From positions 23,501 to 87,500 of the forward strand of contig ADNK01001625.1 in NCBI GenBank assembly GCA_000320545.1: DNA of 64,000 bases, in the 5' to 3' direction. Position numbers and translations under genes: made by a program. Positions 12,949 to 24,824 of this stretch are shown piece by piece; within the stretch, counting starts at the first letter, position 1, and each line of letters starts with the position of its first letter. This DNA is from Bigelowiella natans CCMP2755 (Eukaryota; Cercozoa; Chlorarachniophyceae). Below the pieces are notes generated by a model. It was given only the letters and a program-made list of their open reading frames with translations. It made no database searches and was not told where the DNA came from.

Positions 12949-14560
12949 ACAGGCCTGATCTAGTGTTGCTACCATGCACATGCAAGCATCTGGCTACTAG
13001 GCATGTCTAGATGTGCATCTATGTTGGATCGAGAGTGCTGCATGCTGTCACAACGTAACTCCGTCAAACCCGGTGACGTCGGGGTTTTGAATGCTGCCAC
13101 AACTCCGGCAAACCCGGCAACGACCACAACTAGGCGAATGAAAGCGTGCAAGTGAGCTGCGCCGGCTCATTTGCAATGAATGCAAGCATGCACGTGTTTT
13201 TTTCGCGCAAACGCTTTGCATGCAATCTAGCAATGCTGTGGTTGTCATTCTGAACACACTGAAACGTGTTTTGACCAGTTGAAAATGTTCAGTTTTTTGC
13301 TGCATCGCGCGGCTGAAATGATGCCAAAACGACACCTCACTAGCTCAGAATCCAAGTCCATCCATGCCATGCGTCACTGACAGTGCTAGAGTGTGCACGT
13401 GTGCACCTAGAACTGGAGAAGACTGCAAATGTCCATATACTGCGACCACCACAAAAAATAGTCTAGGTGCAGTGTGACATGGACTTGGATTCTGAGGTGT
13501 CATTTTGGCATCATTTCAGCCGATGTAGCAAAAACTGAACATTTTCAACTGGCCAAAACTGGTTTCACTAGTTCAGTGTGTTCACAATGATCGGTATATC
13601 GGCGCCAAGCGCTCGCGCGAAAAAAACGCGTGCATCGCATGGCTCACATCTGTGCTTTGCGACATGCAACGCTAGAACGGTTCAGGCTGCTTGTCGCCAT
13701 TGAGTTCATCTTCAGATGTTGAAATTTTGGCTGTCTGTCCATCGCGACTAGGACATGATCGCAAACTGATGTGTGAACTGAATGCGTGTGCAGCAACGCA
13801 TCAGTTTCCAGGTTTGTCTGACTGGCCTAGTGGCGTTGCACCGAAATTTCCAGAAAACTCTGAAAAACACCCCGCATTTCAAACCACAAAAAATCGCACA
13901 AGTGTGGACTTTGCATGAGTTTTGGACCATGTCATGTCATCGAACCGACTGCAATCACGTGGCATGGTGGCTGTGTAGCTAGATGTGCGATGCAAGCAAA
14001 AAATGCAGCAAAGTACGGCGGCGTCCTGTTCATCTCAACCATGTCTTCACATGTGTCTGTTCTTGCACATCTAGACACACCTGATCTTTCATTTCTGCAC
14101 ATGAACCTCTAGCTAGCTAGACCTGGACTGTGAATGACGGGCTGCTCTGATGTCATCTAGCTATTTGGACAGACTCATCATCAGCCGCAAAAATACCTAG
14201 ATGTGTGTGTATACACGGGTGAGCAGTGCATTGTCGTTAACCATCTGCAATGCACTTGCTGACGCTGCACACTAAATAACCACTGTGACCAATGAACACG
14301 TCGCTGTCTAGCTAGCGCTAGAGCGTTCAATGTGACTATGCGATAGATCGTGCAACCAACTTGTCTCTACTACTAGTCTACTACGCGTGGAGTACCTATT
14401 CTGGTTGATGGATGTTGGCAGTTTGCGATCATGCTAAGTGATCATGCTAGCTACGCGCATGTGCAATGTGCACTGCGTGTGTAAGCATGCACAATGCTTA
14501 GGTCGGTGGTACGTTTCATCCTTACGATATGATTTATCTTTGAAGATTTGGCGCTATTAT
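12610..14560. other. CTAG/GCATGC-rich intergenic island 2
   Basis: The island lies between the convergent ends of RPL28 and the membrane-protein gene. It is rich in TGCATGC, CTAGATGT and GCTAGC, contains a (CA)n array at 12915-12946, and holds a large inverted repeat listed separately. Short open frames occur on both strands, but none resembles a known protein. Confidence 0.6.
13186..13640. repeat. Large imperfect inverted repeat
   Basis: The arm at about 13186-13362 is roughly the reverse complement of 13478-13640. GACTTGGATTCTGAGGTGTC on the right matches the complement of the left arm at about 13338-13357. TTTTGGCATCATTTCAGCC and CTGAACATTTTCAACTGG are also shared. The arms diverge outward. 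The spacer is about 115 nt and has no obvious coding content. The layout resembles a hairpin or foldback element (MITE-like), but no flanking target duplication was identified. Confidence 0.7.
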
Positions 14561-14645
14561 TTGTACCACACGAATAAGTAATCGCAATTGATTTTGACGT
14601 TTACTATTTCAGCCTTTGTTGAATACAGCAGGCCAATGCTTTTAT

Positions 14646-16136
14646 TCACATTTTCCCCTCTGGAAGACGTGTTTGGGCAGCTGCCTCTTTCAAAGATTCT
14701 GCTCTTCGAACGTCGGGAGGTATTGACACTGACTCGAGGATTGCATTTTTTTCTTGCTCAATTTTTTTTTCTCTCTGCACCTGGATGCCTGACATGTCCA
14801 GCTTAAATTGATCCTCAGCGGCTTTTTCACCTTTTACAAGTTTCCGAATCTTCCGCTGGAATTCGGGCAAAAATTGATCGAAAAAGCTATCTATCCAACC
14901 GACGCTTGCATGTTGACCTCGATAAGCTGCAAGCTTCGAATGTCCATTAATTAGCCACATAGGATGCTCTGCGCCGTGAAGCTTATCTTTTTGACACGGT
15001 TGGCCGTTGCTTATACCAGCTTCAACATGTCCAGTATACACGTGAAAGGGGTTGTTACGCCATAGCATTACTCTGTAAACAGGAAGAACACAACTCTTAC
15101 TTAAAGTGTAACATGGATCTCCGGGTGCACGAAAATGTGTGGTGTGCACAAACATGCTCAGGTTATTTGATTGCTGCATTCCAATAGCATATTGTCTTCC
15201 TGGTGGAGGAAATGGATAGTGAGGAACGAATGTAGCACGATCCAAGCTTGTATCGTCAATTTCTCTTGGTTGTGTCCAAGAAATGACTCTCTGGAAATTT
15301 TTATCTATGTCTTTTAGTTCCATATCAGCCATACTCTCTCCGATCTGAGTTATGAATCTCTCACCTGTTATTCCATTATGTAAAGCAAAAAAACGAGTTC
15401 AGAAAGAGTAAGCATGATTTGTTCGTATTTACCGAGATCCATAGTATAGGGATTTGCTGTAAGCCAGTATTTGACCCAAGGAGTCAATAGAAAACCGACC
15501 GAAAAAGATTTTAAGAATCTCCAGTATCCACGACGCAGTTGCATTCCACCACAAGCAACAACACAATCGCTGAAGTGCAAGTATAAATTCGGACCAGATT
15601 GGTATGGGCGAAGATATTTGAAGTTATTCTTAATATTTCCGCATTTACAAGACAGAATACAGTAAATAATCCCTAATATAGTCATCGCCAGAATATCAAA
15701 AGCTAAGTTAATCATAATCAGAATCTGGGCAGGTAAACTCAGGAACCACTGCACAAGTACATGCAGCTTCCAAGAGAAAGATTCTCTAGAAATCATGGGT
15801 ATCGGCTTTGGTAGACTTCGGAAGAAGTAATAGTTTGTTGCAGTGGGAGGAATGAGGAACAGGATCAAAATCGGTAGAATTATGAGTAGTTTTGGAATCA
15901 CAAATATGAGTACGACACCTAAACAATGAACGATACATGAGAAAGAATAGCTATCATATTCATTTGCTTCAATCTATTACCTCCAGAATAGTAGTCTGTC
16001 CAACTAATCTTATGAACAAGCCATGGGCTATCACGGGAGGTATCAACCGTCTGATGAACAATTCGACTCATATGTTCTAATTGCTCCTTGGTCTCGCCTG
16101 TTTAGATAACGTGTGAGTAAGTGAGTGAGTGAGTGA

Positions 16137-16193
<57 letters not shown>

Positions 16194-16460
16194 AGAGAGG
16201 GAGGGAGAGAGGAAGAGAGAGCGAGCGAGAGAGAGAAAGTATATGTATACGTGTTGCTAAAAAAATATACATAGAGTTACACACTACATATTTCGAGGAA
16301 AAACGATGAGAAACTAGTCTCTCAAACGGCAGGCAAAAAGAACACCTCTTTTCGTGTCCACAGCGATTGGAAATACCGGATTTTTGTATGGTACTGTGTT
16401 ACACGGTGCATAGAGATTGAGGTTGCTCTTAAGTGGTATCTTTTCTTCGTGAGTGGACAT
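14646..16460 (-). CDS. Multi-pass membrane protein of unknown function
   Basis: Four exons in consistent phase, 16346-16460, 15981-16097, 15433-15918 and 14646-15364, give 478 aa; an in-frame ATG at 16502 would add 14. I do not recognise the family. The N-terminal 75 residues are hydrophilic. A long hydrophobic segment (FVIPKLLIILPILILFLIPP, about residues 85-104) and a second stretch (about 130-165) ending in CILSCKCG look like membrane spans. A conserved-looking block with HFSDCVVACGGMQLRRGYW follows. The C-terminal 240 residues are soluble and end in a Lys/Glu-rich helix. The first intron (16098-16345) carries a (GT)n(GA)n array. The short spacing to the + strand open frame at 16547 suggests a shared promoter. 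Confidence 0.75.
16120..16235. repeat. Intronic (GT)n(GA)n compound microsatellite
   Basis: GTGAGTGAGTG, then (GT)n, then (GA)n with GGGA interruptions, all inside intron 1 of the minus-strand membrane-protein gene. Confidence 0.9.
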
Positions 16461-16546
16461 GGTGGTGTGGTAGTGGTGGAGCACGGAATCTGGGTGTAGC
16501 ACTAGTCTGAAAGAAGACCCGATTTTCGGTCCGTTAGTGTCAGGGA

Positions 16547-17797
16547 ATGGATGAATTGGGGGTTAAATCCATTGGTTCGTCAGTAGTTATCCTAGTCGCA
16601 TCGTTGACTTCCCATGGTCCATGCTCATTCACCGAAGATGTGATTTTCATAGTAGATCTAACCATAACAACATCGATTTGGGTTTTGAGGCAGCATGCAC
16701 CTCGAGATGCACCTACTAACTACCGACCCCCAGGTATGTACCAAAGCCAGTGCCGGCGCAGTCTAGGGTTGGCAATAAGATGCAGAACAAAGTTTTTGCT
16801 TGGAAGTCTGGCGAGGTGAACCAATTTGTGAGGACAAGGGAATTGAAAAAGGAGCTGGCAAAAACCCTGCTGGTTGGCTCCTGCTTGGAGTCGGCGATCT
16901 TGCCAATTATAATGGCATATACTGCTCCAAATACTTTCTTCGTTCCAAACAGAGCCTGTGCTGGGCCTGTTATGTTGGATCCCACATCAGGTTAAAATGC
17001 GAGGTGGGCGGTGTAGATGCTGTTAACAAGTGATTATGATGGCTATGGCATACACTAATTGCATGCGGCGATTAGATAGCTATAACATATGTTTCCCATC
17101 TTCTTCTACGATAATAAACACATCTACATCTTCACTAAAGCTCTTCATTGCAATATTCGTAAGGGTTATTAAGACAAAGAGAAACCTCTTGGGTACATAT
17201 GAGAAGTTGGGACGTTGCAGTCGATTCAACGTTGTACATTCGATGTGGGTGAGTGGACACGTGTTATGAACATTGAGAGGATTTAATATAACACTCAGCT
17301 TCTCCTTCCAATACGTTTATCACTAGGCCAGCAGTGCATGCAATCGGGGTGGACTCTTACAAGGAGATGATAGGAGATAAGTGAGGACATAGCATTTCCC
17401 CATATTCTGTCTTCAATCTTTATTTTTTCATGGCTACTCTTTTAGATTAATTTGCGGCTTAGGTATTTCGGTAAATATTATAAATTTCCACTGGCTGGTG
17501 TCGTAGGAGTGGCAATTTATCTGGGATACTGTCCAAGTAGTTCTTATTCTAAATATACACTGCTCTGAGCGTTTTGCAGTCTGACTAAAGAGTGATATCC
17601 ATGATTTTAGTTGCCGAAAATCAATTGTTGGTCGACGCAATAAGACGTGAACATAAACATCACTGCAGAGTATCAACTGACTCGATTATCTCACATGTTC
17701 GTAATAATCAGGTTCCTTGATAGCAGGAATAGTCGGAATTTCATTTAAGATACAAAAGGGGAAGGAAACCGAAGGCAGTGAAGAAAAGGAAAGGTGA
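16547..17797 (+). CDS. Putative membrane protein, exon structure incomplete
   Basis: The last three exons join in phase: 17446-17536, 17593-17646 and 17712-17797. They give a hydrophobic C-terminus (FPLAGVVGVAIYLGYCP, then SLIAGIVGISFKIQKGK) and a charged tail ending at TGA. Further upstream, 17134-17193 reads LFIAIFVRVIKTKRN. An ATG at 16547 opens a 188-nt frame ending at a consensus donor (CCCCAG|GTATGT, 16735). The middle (16735-17445) was not resolved, so the exons may belong to one gene or to two. No family is recognised. Confidence 0.35.
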
Positions 17798-19396
17798 ACA
17801 AATAAGAAAACAGTTTTATATTTGCCAGGTAGCAGCCCCTTTTATTTGCTCATATGTTCCCAGCCATTGCAACACCAAAACAGCAAGATGGAGCCGTAGA
17901 TTTGGAGGTTCAGAGGCTGGATTTGAGACCTGGAAGACAATAGACACTGCAATTTTCGAGCCTACCACGATGAAAGATCCTTCTACGTCATGCGAGTCGA
18001 ACTTTCGCTTGAAAAGGTTGGTATAAAAATCTTAAGAGAAAATTACAAAGTGAGTGCACGCTACATTCCTCATCATGCAGTAAGCCAGCAAGTTTTCGGA
18101 TACATCTTACTTCAATTGATGCAGTGCGATCATGGGATTTTCAAGTGATTTGTGTACCATCTTTGTTCTTTGTTTGCTCTTTGAACTTCAGGTTGACAGC
18201 ATTCACCTCGTCCAAAAGAAACGGATTCATTGGTTGCCTAGCCTTGGAATGGAGCGAGGTGACAGAATTAGCAAAAACAGCAGATTCGTGCTGAGTCGGA
18301 CACATGGGTGTCAGCTATGCAATGGTCACGGCAGAACGCAGCTAGCAGATACCATGTGTCTGTCAGCATGAGAGCTAGAGAGAGAGATGTGGAGCTATCA
18401 TCACGTTGAACAAACAAATATGCGTTGTCAGCAGCACCAAGCATCGCAGTTGCGCGTCTTTGAGCAATTCACAGAAACACATGCAACACACAACACACAC
18501 GCTGCATGGCGGGCCCACATCGCTAGATTGCTAGATCGTTCATCATGCATGATGATCATGACTAGATGAGCACGCAACAAAATCAATCGAATTGGAAGCA
18601 CAGCTAGGTGGGCGTCATTCAGCCCGTTCTCAAGCCATCAAAGCACGAAGAAGAAGCTTTTGGTGCATCACATCGCACTGGTCTAGTAGTGGACGCTTGC
18701 CAGCTTGCACAGTGTCGTGGCGTGCGATGCACAACGACACTAGACATGCTGGCATGTTGTGTCAGACAGTTTCAGAATCTTGTTCTTTGTCAACGCACGC
18801 AAGCCAGGCATGTCTGGATGTGCCAGAGAGCTGCGCTTCAAAGTGCCACCACCGTCTAGACCGTGCTGAAGTCACATTGATCACACTTTTCGCATGCGTC
18901 CAACTTTTGGCGATGGCAACTTGTGCCACATCATCCACATCTGACACGCACGCCAGCACGCACTGTGGGCACGACAACTCTGTGTCTCGAGGCGGGCGGA
19001 TTGTCACTGACGACCAACAAGACGACCGCAGCGACGCAGGATGCCAATCAAGCAATGCTGACAGACAATGATGGGAGGACTCACATCTGCATGAGGCACT
19101 TTCCAGACTTTGATCATTGTGCATCTAGCTTTCTCACCATCAGGGAGCGTCAACTCACCACACCCCTTGCTCGTTCGAGTCACGTTGGTGCCAGAGATTC
19201 TCGGTGGTTGGCCAAAATGTGTCAGCAACAGGCATTTTGTGCGCACGATCGCGCAGTTGCTGCGACATGATTTCCCGCTTGTCTCACAGTCCAAATGCCC
19301 CATGATCGATTTCGACATTGTTCTGCGACTGTCAACTTGGTGCTGTGTTCGTAATGACTCACTGTTGCGTGGCACAACACAAGCGGAAGTCACATC
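17798..19396. other. Unassigned sequence and CTAG/GCATGC-rich island 3
   Basis: From 17798 to 18290 there are open frames on + with possible splice sites but no confident join. From about 18290 to 19390 the sequence has the palindrome-rich composition of the other intergenic islands. It carries overlapping open frames in several phases and resembles no known protein. The island ends just before the start codon of the PH-domain gene. Confidence 0.45.
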
Positions 19397-21278
19397 ATGT
19401 CCATTCCAACCCTTCCATCGGTGAGTCGTTTAGTTGTGTAAGTAATCTTGCACGGAGAGTCAATGGCTAATGATGTTACTCAGCTCCCTGCACATGAGAA
19501 CGCTCCAGCTGGTGGAGCGATGCTGTTGCAGCTCTCAGGATGGCTCTGGAAGAAGAATGCTGTAAGATGAAGCCCAAAAATTGCAAAGGAGAAGAGGAAA
19601 CCATAGGGGCACGGAGCAGTGTTTCGTTTCCGACAACATAACTCTGAGATTGCCGAAATACCGTCATGATGCATGCTTCCAAATGAGCATTCTGTGAGCG
19701 AGGGATAAGGTAACTTTTGTTATTTTACAGCGAGTCGGATGGGTTAAGCGCTACACTGAGATCAACCATCATTGGATGGCCTACTATGGTAGAATCATCC
19801 AACACAGTGTGGAATGCCAAAATTGAAATCCTGGCAACAAACAGAAAAAACTGATCACGCATTCCCATTGGGATTCGTAAATTCTCAAGACATTGAATCG
19901 GTCAGTACTTGAATGTCGAAAAGCAGCCATATTGAGTGACCCTTTCAGGTGCAACCTGGATCAAGTAATGGTCGAAGATTCGATGTAGTTACTGAAGCCC
20001 ATGTGTAATACTATTTACTTCATAGTTTCCGGGGGGTGCATAGTACACGTGAGTCTTACTGAATTTTCGATGTAGATACTGTCTTTTGGCTCCGGATGAG
20101 GACACGATGAAGAAATGGCTTGCAACAATTATTAAAATAATCGAATACAATAGAAAATTGAAGGTATGCTTCTGTTACAGGCTAAGTAAATTCTCACATC
20201 GTTATTCGTGAACAGTCCTCAGGAATGCAAATGAAAAGATTGAGACTTCGTGGGACACCAAAATGGCTAAAATCATTCTGGGTACCAATCCAATGAACCA
20301 TAATAGCCTTCACAGACAGCTAACATTGAACTTCGGACAGGATGGTGGTAACCGGAAAAACGTGGCACCCAAAGCGCAACATACGTCCGCTTCGCTCAGT
20401 AGTCCTATCCTACCAAAGGAACGGAGGGTACCTAATCTAGTTCTGCCTTCGTATGCAATTGCAGTTAAGTTCGTTTGATATCATTAGATAAATGTGGCAC
20501 TCTATGATTGTGCAGTGGGAAATCCAGGCTTATTGAAGAAGGTAACGTTACAGCATAGTGTTTGTGCAGATAGATTAATTTTCACTCATCATGTACACAT
20601 TCTCTACTATTCTAGTTTATGGAGCTCTGCCCAGATGATTTGAAGGCACTAGGTTTAGTGATAGATATCTTGATTGCAAATGTTGGCACAAAGGTTTCGC
20701 CACCTATTTCCAGAAGGTCAGATCATGAAGCATTGTTTGCCGAACCACTGTTGCAAAAATACTTTTACTACTTCTTGCTCTATTGTTTTTGAACGCAGAG
20801 GGAGTCAATTAGGAGCATACCTATCATCATTCAAATCACGGCGGAGATTTTCGAGTACTGTCCAGCATTTTGTTGTGTGATTTTACTCTGAGCTGATATG
20901 GTCCGTAGAATCGAAAGAATTGAAACAATCCAGACATGGGAGTCCATCTCGAAGTAAGTACTAGAACTCCACATAGAAACAAAAGGCATCTGATTCACCA
21001 TTTTTTTAAAAAAGAATCTAAAGGCTCCAGACATGGAAGAATGAGCCCAACCCGTAGCCATCATGATTTTACAGATGACATGAAGAGTCATCAACGACAC
21101 GGAAGGGACCACATGAGCAGAAGAGGTACAAAAGCAAACTTTATATAGTTATATTTGTGTTGAGATACATATCAATACCATATTCAGGCCAACCAATAGA
21201 AACTTCTTCAGTTTCTAATTTCTCCGGAAAGCATATGTCTCCATCGTCACGGTGCATCCAAATGTGACATATAAACAT

Positions 21279-21326
<48 letters not shown>

Positions 21327-24300
21327 TCCCATATGTGTGTCACGCTTTCCTTACAAAATAATAAATAACGACATACGTAATAGGAGAAAAACATCTGTTA
21401 CGAAATCCCGTCATCGAAGAAGTTCTAGCGCTGGTTCGAAGGTGGGGTAATTTTTTGTATCATCAATGATATTTATGATATAACAGTTTCTGTAATTGTC
21501 CCAGTTGTCATGCGAAAAAAACCTCAGGTCTAAGCCAGAAAAAGTTGATTGTAAAGGTTAGGACCGCTTTGGAATGAATCATGTACCGTCTAATTTTCGA
21601 TCTTGCGCAGGAGACATAAAGTATAGTCCTCCACAGAAACATATAAGCGACCATTCACAAACTACGGGTTCAGCTTCAAATTCGGAAATCTCAAATGATA
21701 TGGAGCCCCTTATGCTGCGATTCAATTCAGTTAAAAGAAACAAGTTCGCTTAAAAGATGCAAGATAACAAATATCTCAAAACAGGAAGAGAAGGCTACCA
21801 TTGAGGCTTGGGTGAAAAGCAAAGTAGGAATAAAGGCTTTTCTTCGAGGTGTCAATTAAAGGAGGAGATTGTAAATACCTTATAATATTCTGATGTCTCA
21901 GAACTCAAAGCTCATGATCCGTTGACTCGCTGCTTCTGCTACCGAATACTGTTTCTAATTTATTCGCAAGCAAAGCATAATTTTTCTATGACTAGCCCCG
22001 GTTTGGCAATCGAGTTTGCTAATGTGGTGTGCTGTGCGCATTCTAGAGGTATTGGTCGTAACAACGACGAAGAATTAAAACTTACCCAGAGCTTCAATGA
22101 AAAGTCAATCCTTCAAAATCATGCCTTGCTTTCTACAATGCTAATGAACCCTATTGACGAGTGGAAGCCTTCCGAAAGCGAAGATATGTATACAATAAGT
22201 GGCAACACTTGTGTTCATCCAGCACTATGGTTTTCGTTGCTTTCCAATATGTATGGTACGAAAACAAAAGTTGTTGTTTCAATACTGAAAGCATGGATTT
22301 CTTACCAGCATACAATTACAGGGAGCCACGTGCATCCGAGATTGACATTCCTAAAGGATATCATGTATCTGCTTATTAATCGTCGGAACAACAGCGAATC
22401 ATTGGTAAAACTTGGGCCTTGGCAGGTAGGACTCGTATCTTTGATAATAATAAAGTAATGCCTGAGTCTTTCATTTGTTAGGCCTGGCTCATACCTTTGA
22501 TGTTTGACATACTGAGTGACAAGCGAGAATTACAGAGCAAAGGTGTGGCCAGCCATATCTAGTAGGAGATAAAATTAGTTGAACAATAAAGTTTATAGGA
22601 AATACCACGATTGGGGGTAAGTTAAAGACGTACGCAATGGGAATTCTAACGTCTGTACACTGGTATGCAGCACTGACACTTAGCTAAATTCAACTATTTC
22701 ATCTAAGTAACGAATTACAGGTTCTGTGCTAAGAGTATCAAAAAGGATTCCCTAATTCTTTTTGCTAGCCAGATTCGTCTATCGTTGGCATTATCGTTAG
22801 CCACAGGTTTGAAGATTGTACATCCAAATGCCATGAAATAATTCAAAGCTACCGATAGGATGCGAGCAGAGCCTCGACGTATGCTATTCAATTCTTAGTG
22901 CTCTTCTATCAAAGTTCAACACGGATCTCCCTCACCTTGTTTTAGTTCCAAACAGAAGGTCATGGTATTACCTTTTTGTTTTAAACTTAATGATAGTTGA
23001 TACTCTGCTAGAGATGGTACAAAGGAAGAGTTGGAAGAAACTCAAAAATTGATGGCACATAAATGGCAATGCTTGCATCAACTGGTAGCATAATTATTAA
23101 AAACATTAAAAACGTAAGTCGTCCGGCAAACTCCAACGAACTTTACTTGTTTAGATAAGGTTTATACTAATGTTCACGCTTCTTCAAAATATGTCTTTGC
23201 TACCTACGAGCATAGTCCCAGTTGACAAGACATCGAAAAGTAAGTTGGCTTAGAAATTAGTAAAAGCATTTGTTTTATACTGTATTTTATCAGGTATAAA
23301 CAGCTCAGTAAATAAGGAGTACGTTCAGTATATCAAAAAGAAAGCTTTAGCTCAGAAACAGGCTGCAAAAGAACCTCAGGCTCAAGATGAAAGTAGTTTA
23401 ATTGCTCATCTAATTTCAAAATTTACCTCACTTGCAAAGTACATTTTAAGGTATCACGAATGATGAATTTGGTCTTCAAGAATCAATATTATATGCTTCC
23501 AAAGAGGAAGAGAAACTTCACGAGGCTGTCTCAAAGCTTCTTCCATCTGATAAAGTTTTGACTCACATCCTAAGAGTTTTTTATAGCCAGCATAATGAAC
23601 AATGCGAAGATCCAACTGGATCGTGGTAATACGAGATGAGAGACTGTTCTTCATTTACTTGAAATGACAATGTAATGAAGGTCCAAAATGAGCTCAACTC
23701 AAAAGATCTTACGTGGAAATATGATCATGGAGGCATCGAAAGATGTAGAAAATTATCAGTTACATCTATTTCTGAACTGACATCAGAAATTACACAGGTT
23801 CGTATGACCCCGGGAGACGTTCTCCAGATTTACTTAAAACGGGTCGAAGAGGTCAAGATTTTAGAAGGGTGGGGTGGGCAAGTCTTGGAGGTAATGAAGA
23901 CCAGAATAGTCAACTTTATTTGTCATTGCGATGAAGCATACACTCGTTTAGAATGGCAACATTCCCGTCGGTCGATCTGCAGTTAAACTTGAATTCTATG
24001 GTATAGTTCTACCACAAGGCAGTGTAGCAAGATAGACCGATATTCACTGACATACAAACATAATCACGAACATCTCAGGTTCAAGCTGGAAAGCCCAACT
24101 TCCTGCTTCAATCGAGTAAGAAAAATATGGAGGGAAGAAGAGGGAATGAAGAGAAAACATGGTTTTTACAACTTCGTTGATATAAACAGGCTCATATCTA
24201 AACTACAAGCACTGCTTCATAACTTGAAAAGAAAAATGAAGACGGAAACGAAAGTGCGTTGTTCAAATAATATTACAATGAACCATATATCAACAAGAAA

Positions 24301-24427
24301 CATGTGCATTTTACAGACCACCTACAAACTATTTCTGAAAAGATCCATTGGTAATTATAATAGACTTGAAAATTTTCAGATGCACGTGAAGAAAATGTGT
24401 AAATATTCCCAGAAAAATGCCATGTAG
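19397..24427 (+). CDS. Large PH-domain protein, 32 small exons
   Basis: The chain of exons runs 19397-19420, 19484-19561, 19731-19806, 19845-19900, 19949-20004, 20076-20163, 20216-20281, 20341-20468, 20516-20541, 20653-20716, 20799-20859, 20893-20953, 21015-21125 and 21384-21441. It then runs 21528-21556, 21611-21729, 21785-21848, 21902-22425, 22482-22544, 22579-22616, 22721-22806, 22859-22958, 23012-23084, 23155-23239, 23294-23392, 23451-23625, 23681-23744, 23798-23868, 24079-24253, 24317-24350, 24380-24396 and 24413-24427. It keeps one frame for about 927 aa. Residues about 20-125 form a PH domain: LSGWLWKKNARVGWVKRYTE, then RRFDVVTEAHVYCLLAPDE and MKKWLATIIKII. A basic Ser/Arg/His-rich linker follows, then about 550 mostly helical residues that may form a solenoid. 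No other domain is recognised. The 20541/20653 junction is the weakest. It probably acts at membranes through the PH domain. Confidence 0.68.
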
Positions 24428-24824
24428 TATTACGATCTCACTCAAATTATTCTTAGAAAACGTCATGTGCTATTATGACCTCATATCGGATACTGCGGTA
24501 TAATTGAAGCATAACATAGTATGCGATGATAATTTTACTCACAGCGCTGATAGTGTACAGTGCATACATATTCTTATCCTTTATCTTGCATACTGGAGTA
24601 GGCTTTTCTAAGGATGTTCGAGTCGCATTTATGGAAACAATTAAAAAGTGAAAGATTGGAACAGGTGCGCGTTTTATTTGCATATTTTATGCACGAGTGG
24701 TATTGAGAAATTTATTGAAAGGTAATGAACAACTTCGTGAAAGCGCAAGATCCTTACAGTCGAAGGAAAACTCTGCGGGGGTACTAAAAATGTACATCCG
24801 GGAAAGCATGTTCAATTTCAATAG

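Noticed and set aside
18592-19424. Overlapping 80-160 codon frames on both strands
   Set aside because: They lie in a palindrome-rich island, are open in several phases at once, and lack recognisable domains.
21902-22425. Resemblance to a cyclic-nucleotide phosphodiesterase (GRNN then FNEKSILQNHA)
   Set aside because: The metal-binding HDxxH is absent (AHSRG) and downstream PDE motifs do not follow. The exon fits the PH-domain gene better.
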